DNA of 64,000 nt, from contig NZ_JAYEES010000002.1 in NCBI RefSeq assembly GCF_034653275.1, positions 1 to 64,000 of the forward strand, given 5' to 3'. Shown here in pieces: positions 26,538 through 34,594 of this stretch (position 1 is the stretch's first letter; every line of letters begins with the position of its first letter). The translations under genes were made by a program, and so were the position numbers. The notes beneath the pieces are model-generated. The model was not told the origin of the DNA and did not search any database. It saw only the letters and a list, made by a program, of their open reading frames with translations. This DNA is from Nitrospirillum sp034653275. GTDB lineage: Bacteria; Pseudomonadota; Alphaproteobacteria; Azospirillales; Azospirillaceae.

Positions 26538-27350
26538 ATGACTGCCGATACCGTTGCTTACCATGTCGCCGATGGCATCGCCTGGGTGCGCTTCAACCGG
26601 CCTGAAAAGCGCAACTGCATGAACCCCACCCTTAACCGCCGCATGATGGAGGTGCTGGAGGAGCTGGAGTTCCGCGACGATGTCGGCGTGCTGGTCCTGT
26701 CGGGTGAGGGCAGCGCCTGGTCGGCCGGCATGGACCTGAAGGAATATTTCCGCGAGACGGAGGCCAAGGGCCTGGGCGCCGTGCGCCAGTCGCAGCGGGA
26801 AAGCTATGGCTGGTGGCGCGCCCTGCGCTGGTACCAGAAGCCGACCATCGCCATGGTCAACGGCTGGTGCTTCGGCGGCGGTTACGGCCCGCTGTACGCC
26901 TGCGACCTGGCCATCGCCGCCGAGGAGGCCAAGTTCGCCCTGTCGGAGATCAACTGGGGCATCCTGCCCGGCGGCGGCGCGACCAAGGTGGTGGTCGATC
27001 TGATCCCCTTGCGTGATGCCATGTACCATGCCCTGACCGGCGAATTGATCGACGGCAAGAAGGCCGCCGAATGGCGGCTGGTGAATGAGGCGGTGCCGCT
27101 GGAGCAGTTGCAGGACCGGGTGACGCAGGTGGCCAGGATGCTGCTGGAAAAGAACCCTGCGGCGCTGAAGGCCACGAAGGACGCGGTGCGACGGGTCAAG
27201 GAAATGACCTACGATAATGCCGAGGACTATCTGGTCCGCGCGCAGGAAGCGGCCAATTTCCATGACAACACCGGCCGCAAGGAAGGCATACGCCAGTTCA
27301 TCGACGAGAAAAGCTACAAGCCCGGCCTGGGCGCCTACCGGCGGGGATGA
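26538..27350 (+). CDS. ech: p-Hydroxycinnamoyl-CoA hydratase/lyase (feruloyl-CoA hydratase-lyase)
   Basis: 270-residue crotonase-family enzyme that hydrates and then cleaves feruloyl-, caffeoyl- or p-coumaroyl-CoA to vanillin (or the equivalent hydroxybenzaldehyde) and acetyl-CoA. It follows the Pseudomonas fluorescens HCHL sequence closely: RPEKRN, AGMDLKEYFRE, KPTIAMVNGWCFGGGY, FALSEINWG and KSYKPGL. Glu137 in SEINWG corresponds to the catalytic Glu143 of that enzyme, and Tyr70 in KEYFRE to its Tyr75. Length matches the family. The ATG follows ACAGGA. The CoA ligase gene begins 55 bases downstream, giving the two-step CoA-dependent, non-beta-oxidative route. Confidence 0.95.
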   Translation: MTADTVAYHVADGIAWVRFNRPEKRNCMNPTLNRRMMEVLEELEFRDDVGVLVLSGEGSAWSAGMDLKEYFRETEAKGLGAVRQSQRESYGWWRALRWYQKPTIAMVNGWCFGGGYGPLYACDLAIAAEEAKFALSEINWGILPGGGATKVVVDLIPLRDAMYHALTGELIDGKKAAEWRLVNEAVPLEQLQDRVTQVARMLLEKNPAALKATKDAVRRVKEMTYDNAEDYLVRAQEAANFHDNTGRKEGIRQFIDEKSYKPGLGAYRRG

Positions 27351-27405
27351 GGGCCCCGCCGCCCCCTCCCACCCCTTCCCCTCGGCAACCGCGAAGCCCG
27401 CCGCC

Positions 27406-28935
27406 ATGACCGTGCCCCCCTCCTTCCTGCCCGCACCGGACCCGGTCGCCTTCCAGGCGGCGGCGCAGCCGGACACGCTGGCCCTGGCCGACCTTACCAG
27501 CGGCCGGCGGTACACCTATGCCGCGCTGGACCAGGCGGTGAACCGCTGCGCTGCCTGGCTGGCGGCGACGTTGGGCGCCCCCGCTAGCCAGCGCGTCGCC
27601 GTCCTGGGCCGTAACGACGCGGCCATGATCGTGCTGCACCTGGCCGGCGCGCGGCTGGGGTCCATCTTCGCGCCGCTGAACTGGCGCCTCACCGTGCCGG
27701 AACTGGCCTTCCAGGTGCGGGACGCCGAACCCGCCCTGCTGCTGGCCGATGCCGAATTCCTGGAAACCGCCCGCCGGGCGGCGGAGGGCACCGCGACACG
27801 CGTCTTGACCCTGGCGGCGGCGGAAGCGGACTGGGACCGGGCCGCCCCCTTGCGCCCAGGCGGCCCGCCCCACGCCGACACGCCCAGCACCCTGCTTTAC
27901 ACCTCCGGCACCTCCGGCCGGCCCAAGGGCGCCTTGCTGACGGAAAGCAACCTGTTCTTCACCACCGTCAACTTCGGCCTGATGAACAAGATCGGCGGCG
28001 GATCCGTCGTGCTGTGCGACATGCCGCTGTTCCATGTGGTGGGGTTGGTGTCGCTGGCGCGCACGCCGCTGACCCACGGCGGCACGCTGCTGGTGTCCCG
28101 GGGGTTCGAGCCGTCGACGACCTTGTCGCGCCTGGCCGACCCGGCGCTGGGCATTACCCACTACATGTGTGTGCCGCAGATGGCCCAGACGCTGCGCCAG
28201 CACCCCGACTACGACGCGGCGCGGCTGCGGCGGCTGGTGGCCCTGTGCACCGGCGGCGCGCCCATGCCGGCCGCCCTGATCCAGCGCTTCTGCGACGACG
28301 GCATCACCATCGCCGACGGCTACGGCATGAGCGAGGCGGGGACCGTGCTGGGCATGCCCCTCGGCGACCGGGCCCGCATCGCCGCCAAGGCGGGGTCGGC
28401 CGGCATCCCCGGCCCCACGGTGCGCCTGCGCCTGGTGGATGACGACGGACAAGACGTGCCCGACGGCCAGGTGGGGGAGGTCTGGATTAGCGGTCCCAAC
28501 CTGTCGGCCGGATATTGGCGCCGGCCGGAACTGCCCACGCTGGCCCAGTTGGGCGGGTGGCTGCGCACCGGCGATGCCGCCCGGCGGGACGCCGACGGCT
28601 ACTACTACCTGGTGGACCGCAAGAAGGACATGTTCATCTCCGGCGGCGAAAACGTCTATCCGGCGGAGGTGGAGGCGGCGGTCATGGAGCTGGACTGCGT
28701 GGCCGAGGTCGCGGTCATCGGCGTGCCGGACGAGCGGTGGGGCGAAACCGGCTGGGCCTATGTCGTGGTCCGGGCCGGGCAGACCGTGACCCCGGAACAG
28801 GTGCTGGCCCACCTGGACGGCCGCATCGCCCGCTACAAGCGCCCCCAGCGGGTGCTGATCGTCGGCAGCCTGCCCCGCACCGGATCGGGCAAGGTGCAGA
28901 AGCATGTGCTGCGGCAGCAGGCGGCGGAGGAGTGA
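27406..28935 (+). CDS. fcs: Hydroxycinnamate-CoA ligase (feruloyl-CoA synthetase)
   Basis: 509-residue acyl-adenylate-forming enzyme that would activate ferulate or p-coumarate with ATP and CoA. Motifs: AMP-binding loop LLYTSGTSGRPKG, GYGMSEAG, the hinge region RTGDAARRDADGYYYLVDRKKDM and the C-terminal catalytic Lys region TGSGKVQKH. The start at ATG 27406 is preferred: an open frame extends upstream to 27217 but overlaps the hydratase-lyase gene out of frame and reads unlike a ligase. It is immediately downstream of ech, as expected for the fcs-ech pair, and ends just before a strong hairpin. Confidence 0.92.
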   Translation: MTVPPSFLPAPDPVAFQAAAQPDTLALADLTSGRRYTYAALDQAVNRCAAWLAATLGAPASQRVAVLGRNDAAMIVLHLAGARLGSIFAPLNWRLTVPELAFQVRDAEPALLLADAEFLETARRAAEGTATRVLTLAAAEADWDRAAPLRPGGPPHADTPSTLLYTSGTSGRPKGALLTESNLFFTTVNFGLMNKIGGGSVVLCDMPLFHVVGLVSLARTPLTHGGTLLVSRGFEPSTTLSRLADPALGITHYMCVPQMAQTLRQHPDYDAARLRRLVALCTGGAPMPAALIQRFCDDGITIADGYGMSEAGTVLGMPLGDRARIAAKAGSAGIPGPTVRLRLVDDDGQDVPDGQVGEVWISGPNLSAGYWRRPELPTLAQLGGWLRTGDAARRDADGYYYLVDRKKDMFISGGENVYPAEVEAAVMELDCVAEVAVIGVPDERWGETGWAYVVVRAGQTVTPEQVLAHLDGRIARYKRPQRVLIVGSLPRTGSGKVQKHVLRQQAAEE

Positions 28936-28944
28936 CGCCCAGGG

Positions 28945-28978
28945 AAAAGGCTGGCGGCCCTGCGATGGACCGCCAGCC
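28945..28978 (-). terminator. Hairpin terminator between convergent fcs and TonB receptor genes
   Basis: GGCTGGCGG (28949-28957) pairs perfectly with CCGCCAGCC (28970-28978) around a 12-base loop. On the minus strand the stem is followed by TTTT (28948-28945), so it best fits termination of the receptor gene ending at 28990. It may also slow transcription leaving fcs. Confidence 0.7.
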
Positions 28979-28989
28979 CTGACCTCGCC

Positions 28990-31785
28990 TCAGAACTTCG
29001 TGTCCAGCCGGATGTAGACCTGCCGGCCCAGCGCATCCTCCAGGCTGGGCAGATAGCCGGTGAACTTGGCCCAAGGCGGGTCGCGGTCCAGCAGGTTGAC
29101 CGCACCCACGCTGACCCGGACGGCATCCGTCGCCTGGAAGGCGTACTGCGCGTCCCACACCACCCAAGCCCCCACGGTGGCCGAACTGGCCGCCCCCAGG
29201 TTCACGCCGTAATCGTCGACCACGCCGGAGGTGTAGCGCATGGTCAGGGTGGCGGTGTGGGGCCCGTGTTCCCAGGTCAGGTAGGTGTTGTCGCGCCAGC
29301 GCGGCGTGACGGGGGCGAAGCTGTTGGCGTTGCGGTGGCCCACCACCTCGTAGGTGGGATCGCCGGGGTTGTTCTGGATCTCATAGCTGCGGATGTAGGC
29401 CAGCGTGCTGCGCAGGGTCAGCGCGTGATCGTCCAGGTCCCAGGTATAGGCGGCGGACACGTCGATGCCGTCGGTCTTGACCGCGCCGGCATTGAAGTAG
29501 CCGACATTGACCCCCACCAGCGTGCCGCTGGCGTCGCGGATGACCGCCGGCCCCGTCGGGTTGGCGTTGATCACCGCCTGCGCGTTCTGCAGCGCGATCT
29601 TCTTCTGGAAGTCATAGTTCCAGTAATCGACCGAGACCTCGGCGTGGCGGATCGGGTTCCAGGTGATGCCCAGGTCGTAGTTGGTGGAGGTTTCCGGCTG
29701 CAGTTTGTTGTTGGGCACCGTGTTGACGTTGCGGAACGTGCCCTTGTCCCCGGCCACCAGCGGGTCATACAGGTTGGACGTGCCGCTGGTGGCGGCACTG
29801 CCCACCGACTGGGCCAGGGCCGGTGCGCGGAAGGCGGTGCTGGCCGCCGCCCGCAGGGTCAGCTCCGGCGTCGCGTGCCAGTTGACGCCGATCTTGGGGT
29901 CCACGCTGTCGAAGGGGCCGTAATCCTCATATCGGATGGCGCCGTCGACATAGAGATCCTTCAGGATGGGCAAGCCCAGCTCGGCGAAGCCGCTGCCGAT
30001 CTGGCGGGTGCCCGATCCCGACACGCCCGGCGGCAGGTAGGCGGTGCGGCCGCTGGTGCGGAAGGCGTCATAGAGGATGGACCGGTATTCGTTGCGGAAC
30101 TGGCCACCCACGGCCAGCGCGCTGGTGCCGCCGGGCAGGTCGAACAGCTTCCCCGTCACCACGCCTTCCGCGATCATGTATTCCGACACGGTGCGCGAGG
30201 TGGTGTAGGTGAAGAACTGGTCGATGACCGCCTGGCTGTTGACCTTCTGGTCCTTGCCGAAGGGGCTGAAATAGGAGCAGCCGTTGGTGCCGGGGGCGAA
30301 ACTGGCGGTGCCGTTGAAGGACACCGGGCAGCCGGCGCCGCCATAGCCGTTGACGGCGTATTGCAGCGACACCAGGTCGGTTTCCTTGACGTCGTAGACC
30401 TGCTGCTCCCGCGAATAGACGCCGTCCAGCGAGTATTCCCAGTCCCCCCACAGCTTGCCCTTGGCGCCCAGCACCAGGTGGGTGCCGGTCAAATCCGTCT
30501 TGTCGTCGTCATGGGGACCGTTCACGCCCATGACACGGCCCAGGAAGGTGACCGGCACGCCGAACGGATTGCCGGGGTTGCTGGCGGGCACGATGATGCT
30601 GCCGCGGGTGATGGGCGTGCTGGCGACGCCGTAGCGGTCGGAATCCTGGAAGTAATAACGGCCTTCGAAGAAGATCTGCTGGGTGTCCGTCAGGTCGTAG
30701 GTGCCGCGTACGTGCGACAGCACCTGCTTGTAGGCCGGCTGGATGGGGTTCATGGCCTGGTAGCTGAACTGGCAGGCGCCCAGGGGGAAGCTGTTGCCCA
30801 CGAACACGCCGCCGGTGCCGGGGACGTCGCAGCTGGGGTCCGCCACCTGCACGTTCTTGGTGGCCGTCGCCGTCGGGTTGGCCCCGGCGGCGACGCGGGC
30901 GGCCACGGTGTTGTTGTACAGCTGGGTGTAATCGATGGCGCCGTTGACGCCGTTGTTGATGACGACGTCGCCGCCGTTGGCCGTGTGCGGGGCCGAGGAC
31001 AGGATGAAGTTGCCCGGCTGCGACGTGCCCGAGGGGCTGTAGAAGTTCGTCACCCGGCGTTGGGAATTCTGCAGGTTCTCCTGGTGTTCGTAGCTGAACG
31101 ACCCCACCACGTGGAAGCGGTCGCCGCCGCCGCCGAACATGCCCTCCACCAAATACTTCGGCGCGCCGTCGATGAAGGTGTACTGCCCGCCCGCGGCCAC
31201 GCCGTTGAACTTGTCATCGGTGATGAAGTTCATGACGCCGGCGATGGCGTCGGAGCCATACAGGGCCGACGCGCCGTCCAGCACCGTTTCCACCCGCTGG
31301 ATTTCGATCAGCGGAACCAGGGTGTTCAGGTTGACGTAGGGGTTCAGGTTGCTGTCGGTGTCCGTGGCCGCCGTGCGGTGGCCGTTCAGCAGCACCAGGG
31401 TGGACGACGGCCCCAGGCCGCGCAGGTTGGCGGAACGGGAGCCGTGGTTTTCCGGCCCGCCCTTGGACAGATCCTGCGCGCCGCCCATGCTGCCGATGTT
31501 GGCCGGGGTCAGGTTGGTCAGCTGGCTGAGGTTGCTGACGCCCGAGCGGCTGATGGCGTCGCGGTCCAAGGTCTGGGTGGGGTCGGGAATATCGGCCTGG
31601 CTTTTCACCTTGAGGTAGGTGCCGGTGACGACGATCTCCGCGATGCCATCATCGGCCGGATCCGCGTCCTTCTGCTGGGCCATGGCGGGATGAGCCCCAG
31701 CACACAAAGAAAAAAGCGCCACGACCGAAGCGGTCGCCCGCAAACGAGCTGCAAATCCAGGCGCGGATACACTTCCAATTTTCAT
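28990..31785 (-). CDS. TonB-dependent outer-membrane receptor
   Basis: 931-residue receptor: signal peptide ending AHPAMAQQ, TonB-box-like EIVVTGTYLK, plug motifs (GLGPSSTLVLLNGHR; VETVLDGASALYGSDAIAGVMNFI) and a long beta-barrel closing in a C-terminal Phe (RLDTKF). The plug style matches the large receptors often paired with peptide, sugar or aromatic catabolism genes. The gene is divergent from a LysR regulator, with strong palindromes between them. Its 3' end converges on fcs across a hairpin. The substrate is unknown; the neighbouring AtuA-like and citrate-type transporter genes are a weak hint towards an organic acid or terpenoid. Confidence 0.88.
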   Translation of the reverse strand: MKIGSVSAPGFAARLRATASVVALFSLCAGAHPAMAQQKDADPADDGIAEIVVTGTYLKVKSQADIPDPTQTLDRDAISRSGVSNLSQLTNLTPANIGSMGGAQDLSKGGPENHGSRSANLRGLGPSSTLVLLNGHRTAATDTDSNLNPYVNLNTLVPLIEIQRVETVLDGASALYGSDAIAGVMNFITDDKFNGVAAGGQYTFIDGAPKYLVEGMFGGGGDRFHVVGSFSYEHQENLQNSQRRVTNFYSPSGTSQPGNFILSSAPHTANGGDVVINNGVNGAIDYTQLYNNTVAARVAAGANPTATATKNVQVADPSCDVPGTGGVFVGNSFPLGACQFSYQAMNPIQPAYKQVLSHVRGTYDLTDTQQIFFEGRYYFQDSDRYGVASTPITRGSIIVPASNPGNPFGVPVTFLGRVMGVNGPHDDDKTDLTGTHLVLGAKGKLWGDWEYSLDGVYSREQQVYDVKETDLVSLQYAVNGYGGAGCPVSFNGTASFAPGTNGCSYFSPFGKDQKVNSQAVIDQFFTYTTSRTVSEYMIAEGVVTGKLFDLPGGTSALAVGGQFRNEYRSILYDAFRTSGRTAYLPPGVSGSGTRQIGSGFAELGLPILKDLYVDGAIRYEDYGPFDSVDPKIGVNWHATPELTLRAAASTAFRAPALAQSVGSAATSGTSNLYDPLVAGDKGTFRNVNTVPNNKLQPETSTNYDLGITWNPIRHAEVSVDYWNYDFQKKIALQNAQAVINANPTGPAVIRDASGTLVGVNVGYFNAGAVKTDGIDVSAAYTWDLDDHALTLRSTLAYIRSYEIQNNPGDPTYEVVGHRNANSFAPVTPRWRDNTYLTWEHGPHTATLTMRYTSGVVDDYGVNLGAASSATVGAWVVWDAQYAFQATDAVRVSVGAVNLLDRDPPWAKFTGYLPSLEDALGRQVYIRLDTKF

Positions 31786-31874
31786 TATTTTCCCTCCCCG
31801 ATTGGCGTTTTATGCCGACCCACGACGGCATCGCCTTCTCTATTCATGGGGAGTATTGTAGGGGCCGTTAGATT

Positions 31875-31894
31875 TGTAAAATTTGTTTTTTACA
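31875..31894. promoter_or_regulatory. Perfect palindrome TGTAAAA-N6-TTTTACA
   Basis: TGTAAAA at 31875-31881 and TTTTACA at 31888-31894 are exact inverses in the divergent receptor/LysR promoter, about 90 bases ahead of the receptor start. It directly abuts the larger inverted repeat at 31895. Confidence 0.5.
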
Positions 31895-31923
31895 TGCATT
31901 AATAAACTGCACTTATCAATGCA
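31895..31923. promoter_or_regulatory. 29-bp inverted repeat, candidate LysR-type operator
   Basis: TGCATTAATAA (31895-31905) and TTATCAATGCA (31913-31923) are inverse repeats with one mismatch in 11, spaced by ACTGCAC. It lies between the receptor gene and the LysR gene, the classical position for an autoregulated LysR binding site. A further spaced repeat, CATCACAA (31926-31933) with TTGTGATG (31974-31981), lies closer to the LysR start. Confidence 0.55.
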
Positions 31924-32009
31924 ACCATCACAAAACTGCCCGCCAGGCATGGCAGCGTCGGGCATTGCAGTGATTGTGATGAATGAGGGTGCTGTGATAG
32001 GGAATTTAT

Positions 32010-32984
32010 ATGGATGTCAATCTTCGGCAGATCCGCGCCTTCCTGGCGGTGGTCGGGCTCGGCGGCTTCACCCGGGCCGCGGCCGCGCTGAACATTTCCC
32101 AACCCGCCCTGACCATCCGCATCCGCCAGCTGGAGGACCAGATCGGTCTGCGCCTGTTCGACCGCAACACCCGGTCGGTGCAGCTGACCCGTGTGGGCCA
32201 GGAACTGCTGCCCGTGTTCCAGCGGCTGATGAAGGATTTCGACAGCGCCATGGCCGACATCCGGGAATTCTCGGAAGAGCCGCGCGGCACCATCCGGGTG
32301 GCCGTCCTGCCCAGCTTCGCCGCCGGGCCCCTGCCCGCCTTGATCGCCGACTTCCGTGCCCGCAATCCCCGCGTCTCCTTCGTGCTGAAGGACGCGGTGG
32401 GCAAGCGCGTGCTGGCCATGGTGCGCAATGAGGAGGTGGATTTCGGCATCGGGGTCGGCGGCGTGGATGAGCCCGACCTGGACACCATCGACGTCTTCGA
32501 GGACCGGCTGGTGCTGGTCTATCCCCGGGGGCATGCGGCCGGTGAGCTGCCCCTGGCCTCCGTGCCCGTCATTTCCCAATTCCCGCTGGTGCTGATGGAC
32601 AAGGACACGAGCGTCCGCCGCCTGGTGGATGAGGCCTTCGCCGGCGCCGGCTCCATCGCCACCCCGGCGTGCGAGGCGACGTACATGTCCACGGCGGTCA
32701 GCATGGTGCGCGCCGGCCTGGGGCTGGCCATCCTGCCGGCCTCCGCCATCGAGATCCGGGGATTCGCCGACATCGCCACGCGGCCGATCGACGACGCCGG
32801 CTTCGTCCGCCGCATCGTCATCATCAAGCGCCGGGGCAGCTCGCTGCTGCCCGCCGTGGAGGAGTTCACCAAGGTGCTGCTGGCGGCGGCCAACTCCTGC
32901 GCCGCGACGCCGGGCCCGTGCCTAGATGTCGAGGTCCAGGATGGCGGAGCTGAGGCACTTGCCGTGGGCGTCCAGGGCCAGTGA
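32010..32984 (+). CDS. LysR-family transcriptional regulator
   Basis: 324-residue regulator with an N-terminal winged helix-turn-helix (residues 1-60: LRQIRAFLAVVGLGGFTRAAAALNISQPALTIRIRQLE) and a periplasmic-binding-protein-like effector domain (about 90-295). The start is preceded by AGGG. It is divergent from the TonB receptor and convergent with the AtuA-like genes. Its last 63 bases overlap the 3' end of the opposite-strand gene at 32922, so the final residues (from about DVEVQDGG) are encoded antisense to that gene and are probably a non-essential tail. Likely targets are the receptor and perhaps the AtuA-like/CitMHS genes. Confidence 0.9.
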   Translation: MDVNLRQIRAFLAVVGLGGFTRAAAALNISQPALTIRIRQLEDQIGLRLFDRNTRSVQLTRVGQELLPVFQRLMKDFDSAMADIREFSEEPRGTIRVAVLPSFAAGPLPALIADFRARNPRVSFVLKDAVGKRVLAMVRNEEVDFGIGVGGVDEPDLDTIDVFEDRLVLVYPRGHAAGELPLASVPVISQFPLVLMDKDTSVRRLVDEAFAGAGSIATPACEATYMSTAVSMVRAGLGLAILPASAIEIRGFADIATRPIDDAGFVRRIVIIKRRGSSLLPAVEEFTKVLLAAANSCAATPGPCLDVEVQDGGAEALAVGVQGQ

Positions 32985-33221
32985 CCGCGTGACACCGCCG
33001 CCCAGCGTGCGCGTCAGGACGAAGTTCAGCGCCCCCAGCCCCGGCAGGGCATAGCGCACCACCTCCCCCTGGATCAGCGCGCCCAAGTGATGGCGCACCC
33101 GCTCCACCGTCACCGCCGCCTCCAGCCGCGCGTAGTCCTCCGCCCGGTAGGCGATGACGGAGATGTTGGAGGTGTTGCCCTTGTCCCCGGTGCGGGAATG
33201 GGCCAGGTCGCGCAGCTTCAT
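32922..33221 (-). CDS. AtuA-associated small protein (ferredoxin-fold-like AtuA C-terminal family)
   Basis: 99-residue protein matching the short partner of AtuA-type proteins: MKLRDLAHSRTGDKGNTSNISVIAYR at the start and a conserved LGALNFVLTRTLGGGVTRSL segment. In other bacteria this domain is fused to, or encoded right after, the AtuA domain. Here it follows with an ATGA four-base overlap, so the two are translationally coupled and probably form one complex. The biochemical role of the family is not established. Confidence 0.8.
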   Translation of the reverse strand: MKLRDLAHSRTGDKGNTSNISVIAYRAEDYARLEAAVTVERVRHHLGALIQGEVVRYALPGLGALNFVLTRTLGGGVTRSLALDAHGKCLSSAILDLDI

Positions 33222-34567
33222 GGCTGAACCTCCATCATGTGGACTTGCGGGTTGACCAGTTCGCGCGGGATCAGGGTCGACTGCACGGCGATGACCTCCT
33301 TGGCCATCTTGGTGGCGCCGCCGCCGCCGGCCGGGCCGTTGGTGTAAAGGCCCTCCACCTCGTTCCCGATGCGCTCGGCGTCCTTCAGGGTGTGGGTGCG
33401 GCCGGCGACGCGCAGGCGGACCTCGTAGGGTTCGGGGGCCGCCGCGGACAGTTCGGGGCCGTGGATGGCGTCCACGCCAATCAGGTCCAGCCGCAGCTCG
33501 CGCAGGGGCAGGCCGATGATGCGCAAGCGTTCCGCCACGATGTCGCAGGCCAGACGCGCGCGGGCCAGGGCTCCGGGCCCGGCGTAGGAGATCTGGCCCT
33601 CGCCGATGTACCCATCGCCGTAGCCCAGCGAGACCTTGAGGCTGGCGGGCCGCGCGGCCCCGCCGCCGCCATCCACCCGCACCTGGTCCGGCCCCGCCTC
33701 GGTGATGGACACGCCGCTGAAATCGGCCGCCACGTCCGGCGTCAGATAGCGCGCGGGATCGTGCACCTCATACAGCAACTGCTCCCGGCAGGTGGCGCCG
33801 GTGATCAGGCCGCCGCTGCCCGCCACCTTGGTGATGGTGGCGGCGCCGTCGGCCGCCACCTCGGCGATGGGGAAGCCCAGGCGCGCCAAGTTGGGCACAT
33901 CTTTGTAGCCGGGATCGGCGAAATAGCCGCCGCTGACCTGGCCGGCGCATTCCATGAGGTGGCCGACCAGCGTGCCCTTGCCCATCAGTCTCCAGTCATC
34001 CGCTGCCCAGCCGAATTCATGCACCAGCGGCGCCAGGAACAGCGACGGGTCGGCCACCCGGCCGGTGATGACGATGTCGGCCCCGGCCTTCAGCGCCCGC
34101 ACGATGGGCTCCGCCCCCAGATAGGCGTTGGCGGATACCAGGCTATCCGCCAGGCTGGACACCGGCGCGCCCGTCTCCTCGATCGTCAGGTCCTGGCGGG
34201 CGCGGATGATCTCCGTCACGTCGTCGCCGGTGACGATGGCGACGCGCAACGGCCCCAGGCCCAGTGACCGCGCGACGGCCGAGACGGCGGCGCCGGCGGC
34301 ATGGGGGTTGGCCGCGCCCATGTTGGTGATGATGGTGATGCCGTTGCGCCGGCAGGCGGGCAGGACGGCCATCATGCGATCGGTCAGCAGCGGATCGAAG
34401 CCGGCGGACGGATCCCGCCGCTTGGCCAACTGGGCCAGGGCGATGGTCCGTTCCGCCAGGCATTCGAAGACCAGATAGCGGATGTCCCCCGCCTCGGCCA
34501 GTTCCACCGCCGGCTCGATACGATCGCCGGAATAGCCGGCGCCGGTGCCTAGTCTGACGCGTTTCAA
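33218..34567 (-). CDS. AtuA-like protein (acyclic terpene utilisation family, DUF1446)
   Basis: 449-residue protein of the AtuA/DUF1446 family, recognisable by RLGTGAGYSGDR at the N-terminus, ITNMGAANPHAAG, ADIVITGRVADPSLFLAPL and a C-terminal GGGGATKMAKEV. AtuA is required for citronellol/geraniol catabolism in Pseudomonas, but homologues occur in other pathways and the reaction is unknown. The start is an unusual TTG at 34567, supported by AGGAGG 8 bases upstream with no competing ATG. It lies downstream of a CitMHS transporter and upstream of its small partner. No Atu acyl-CoA carboxylase genes are nearby, so a terpene role is doubtful. Confidence 0.82.
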   Translation of the reverse strand: MKRVRLGTGAGYSGDRIEPAVELAEAGDIRYLVFECLAERTIALAQLAKRRDPSAGFDPLLTDRMMAVLPACRRNGITIITNMGAANPHAAGAAVSAVARSLGLGPLRVAIVTGDDVTEIIRARQDLTIEETGAPVSSLADSLVSANAYLGAEPIVRALKAGADIVITGRVADPSLFLAPLVHEFGWAADDWRLMGKGTLVGHLMECAGQVSGGYFADPGYKDVPNLARLGFPIAEVAADGAATITKVAGSGGLITGATCREQLLYEVHDPARYLTPDVAADFSGVSITEAGPDQVRVDGGGGAARPASLKVSLGYGDGYIGEGQISYAGPGALARARLACDIVAERLRIIGLPLRELRLDLIGVDAIHGPELSAAAPEPYEVRLRVAGRTHTLKDAERIGNEVEGLYTNGPAGGGGATKMAKEVIAVQSTLIPRELVNPQVHMMEVQP

Positions 34568-34594
34568 CGCGGATGCCTCCTGGTCGCGGGATCC

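Noticed and set aside
29257..31902. 881-codon plus-strand frame opposite the second TonB receptor
   Set aside because: The minus strand encodes a clear receptor with signal peptide, plug and barrel; the plus frame is its shadow.
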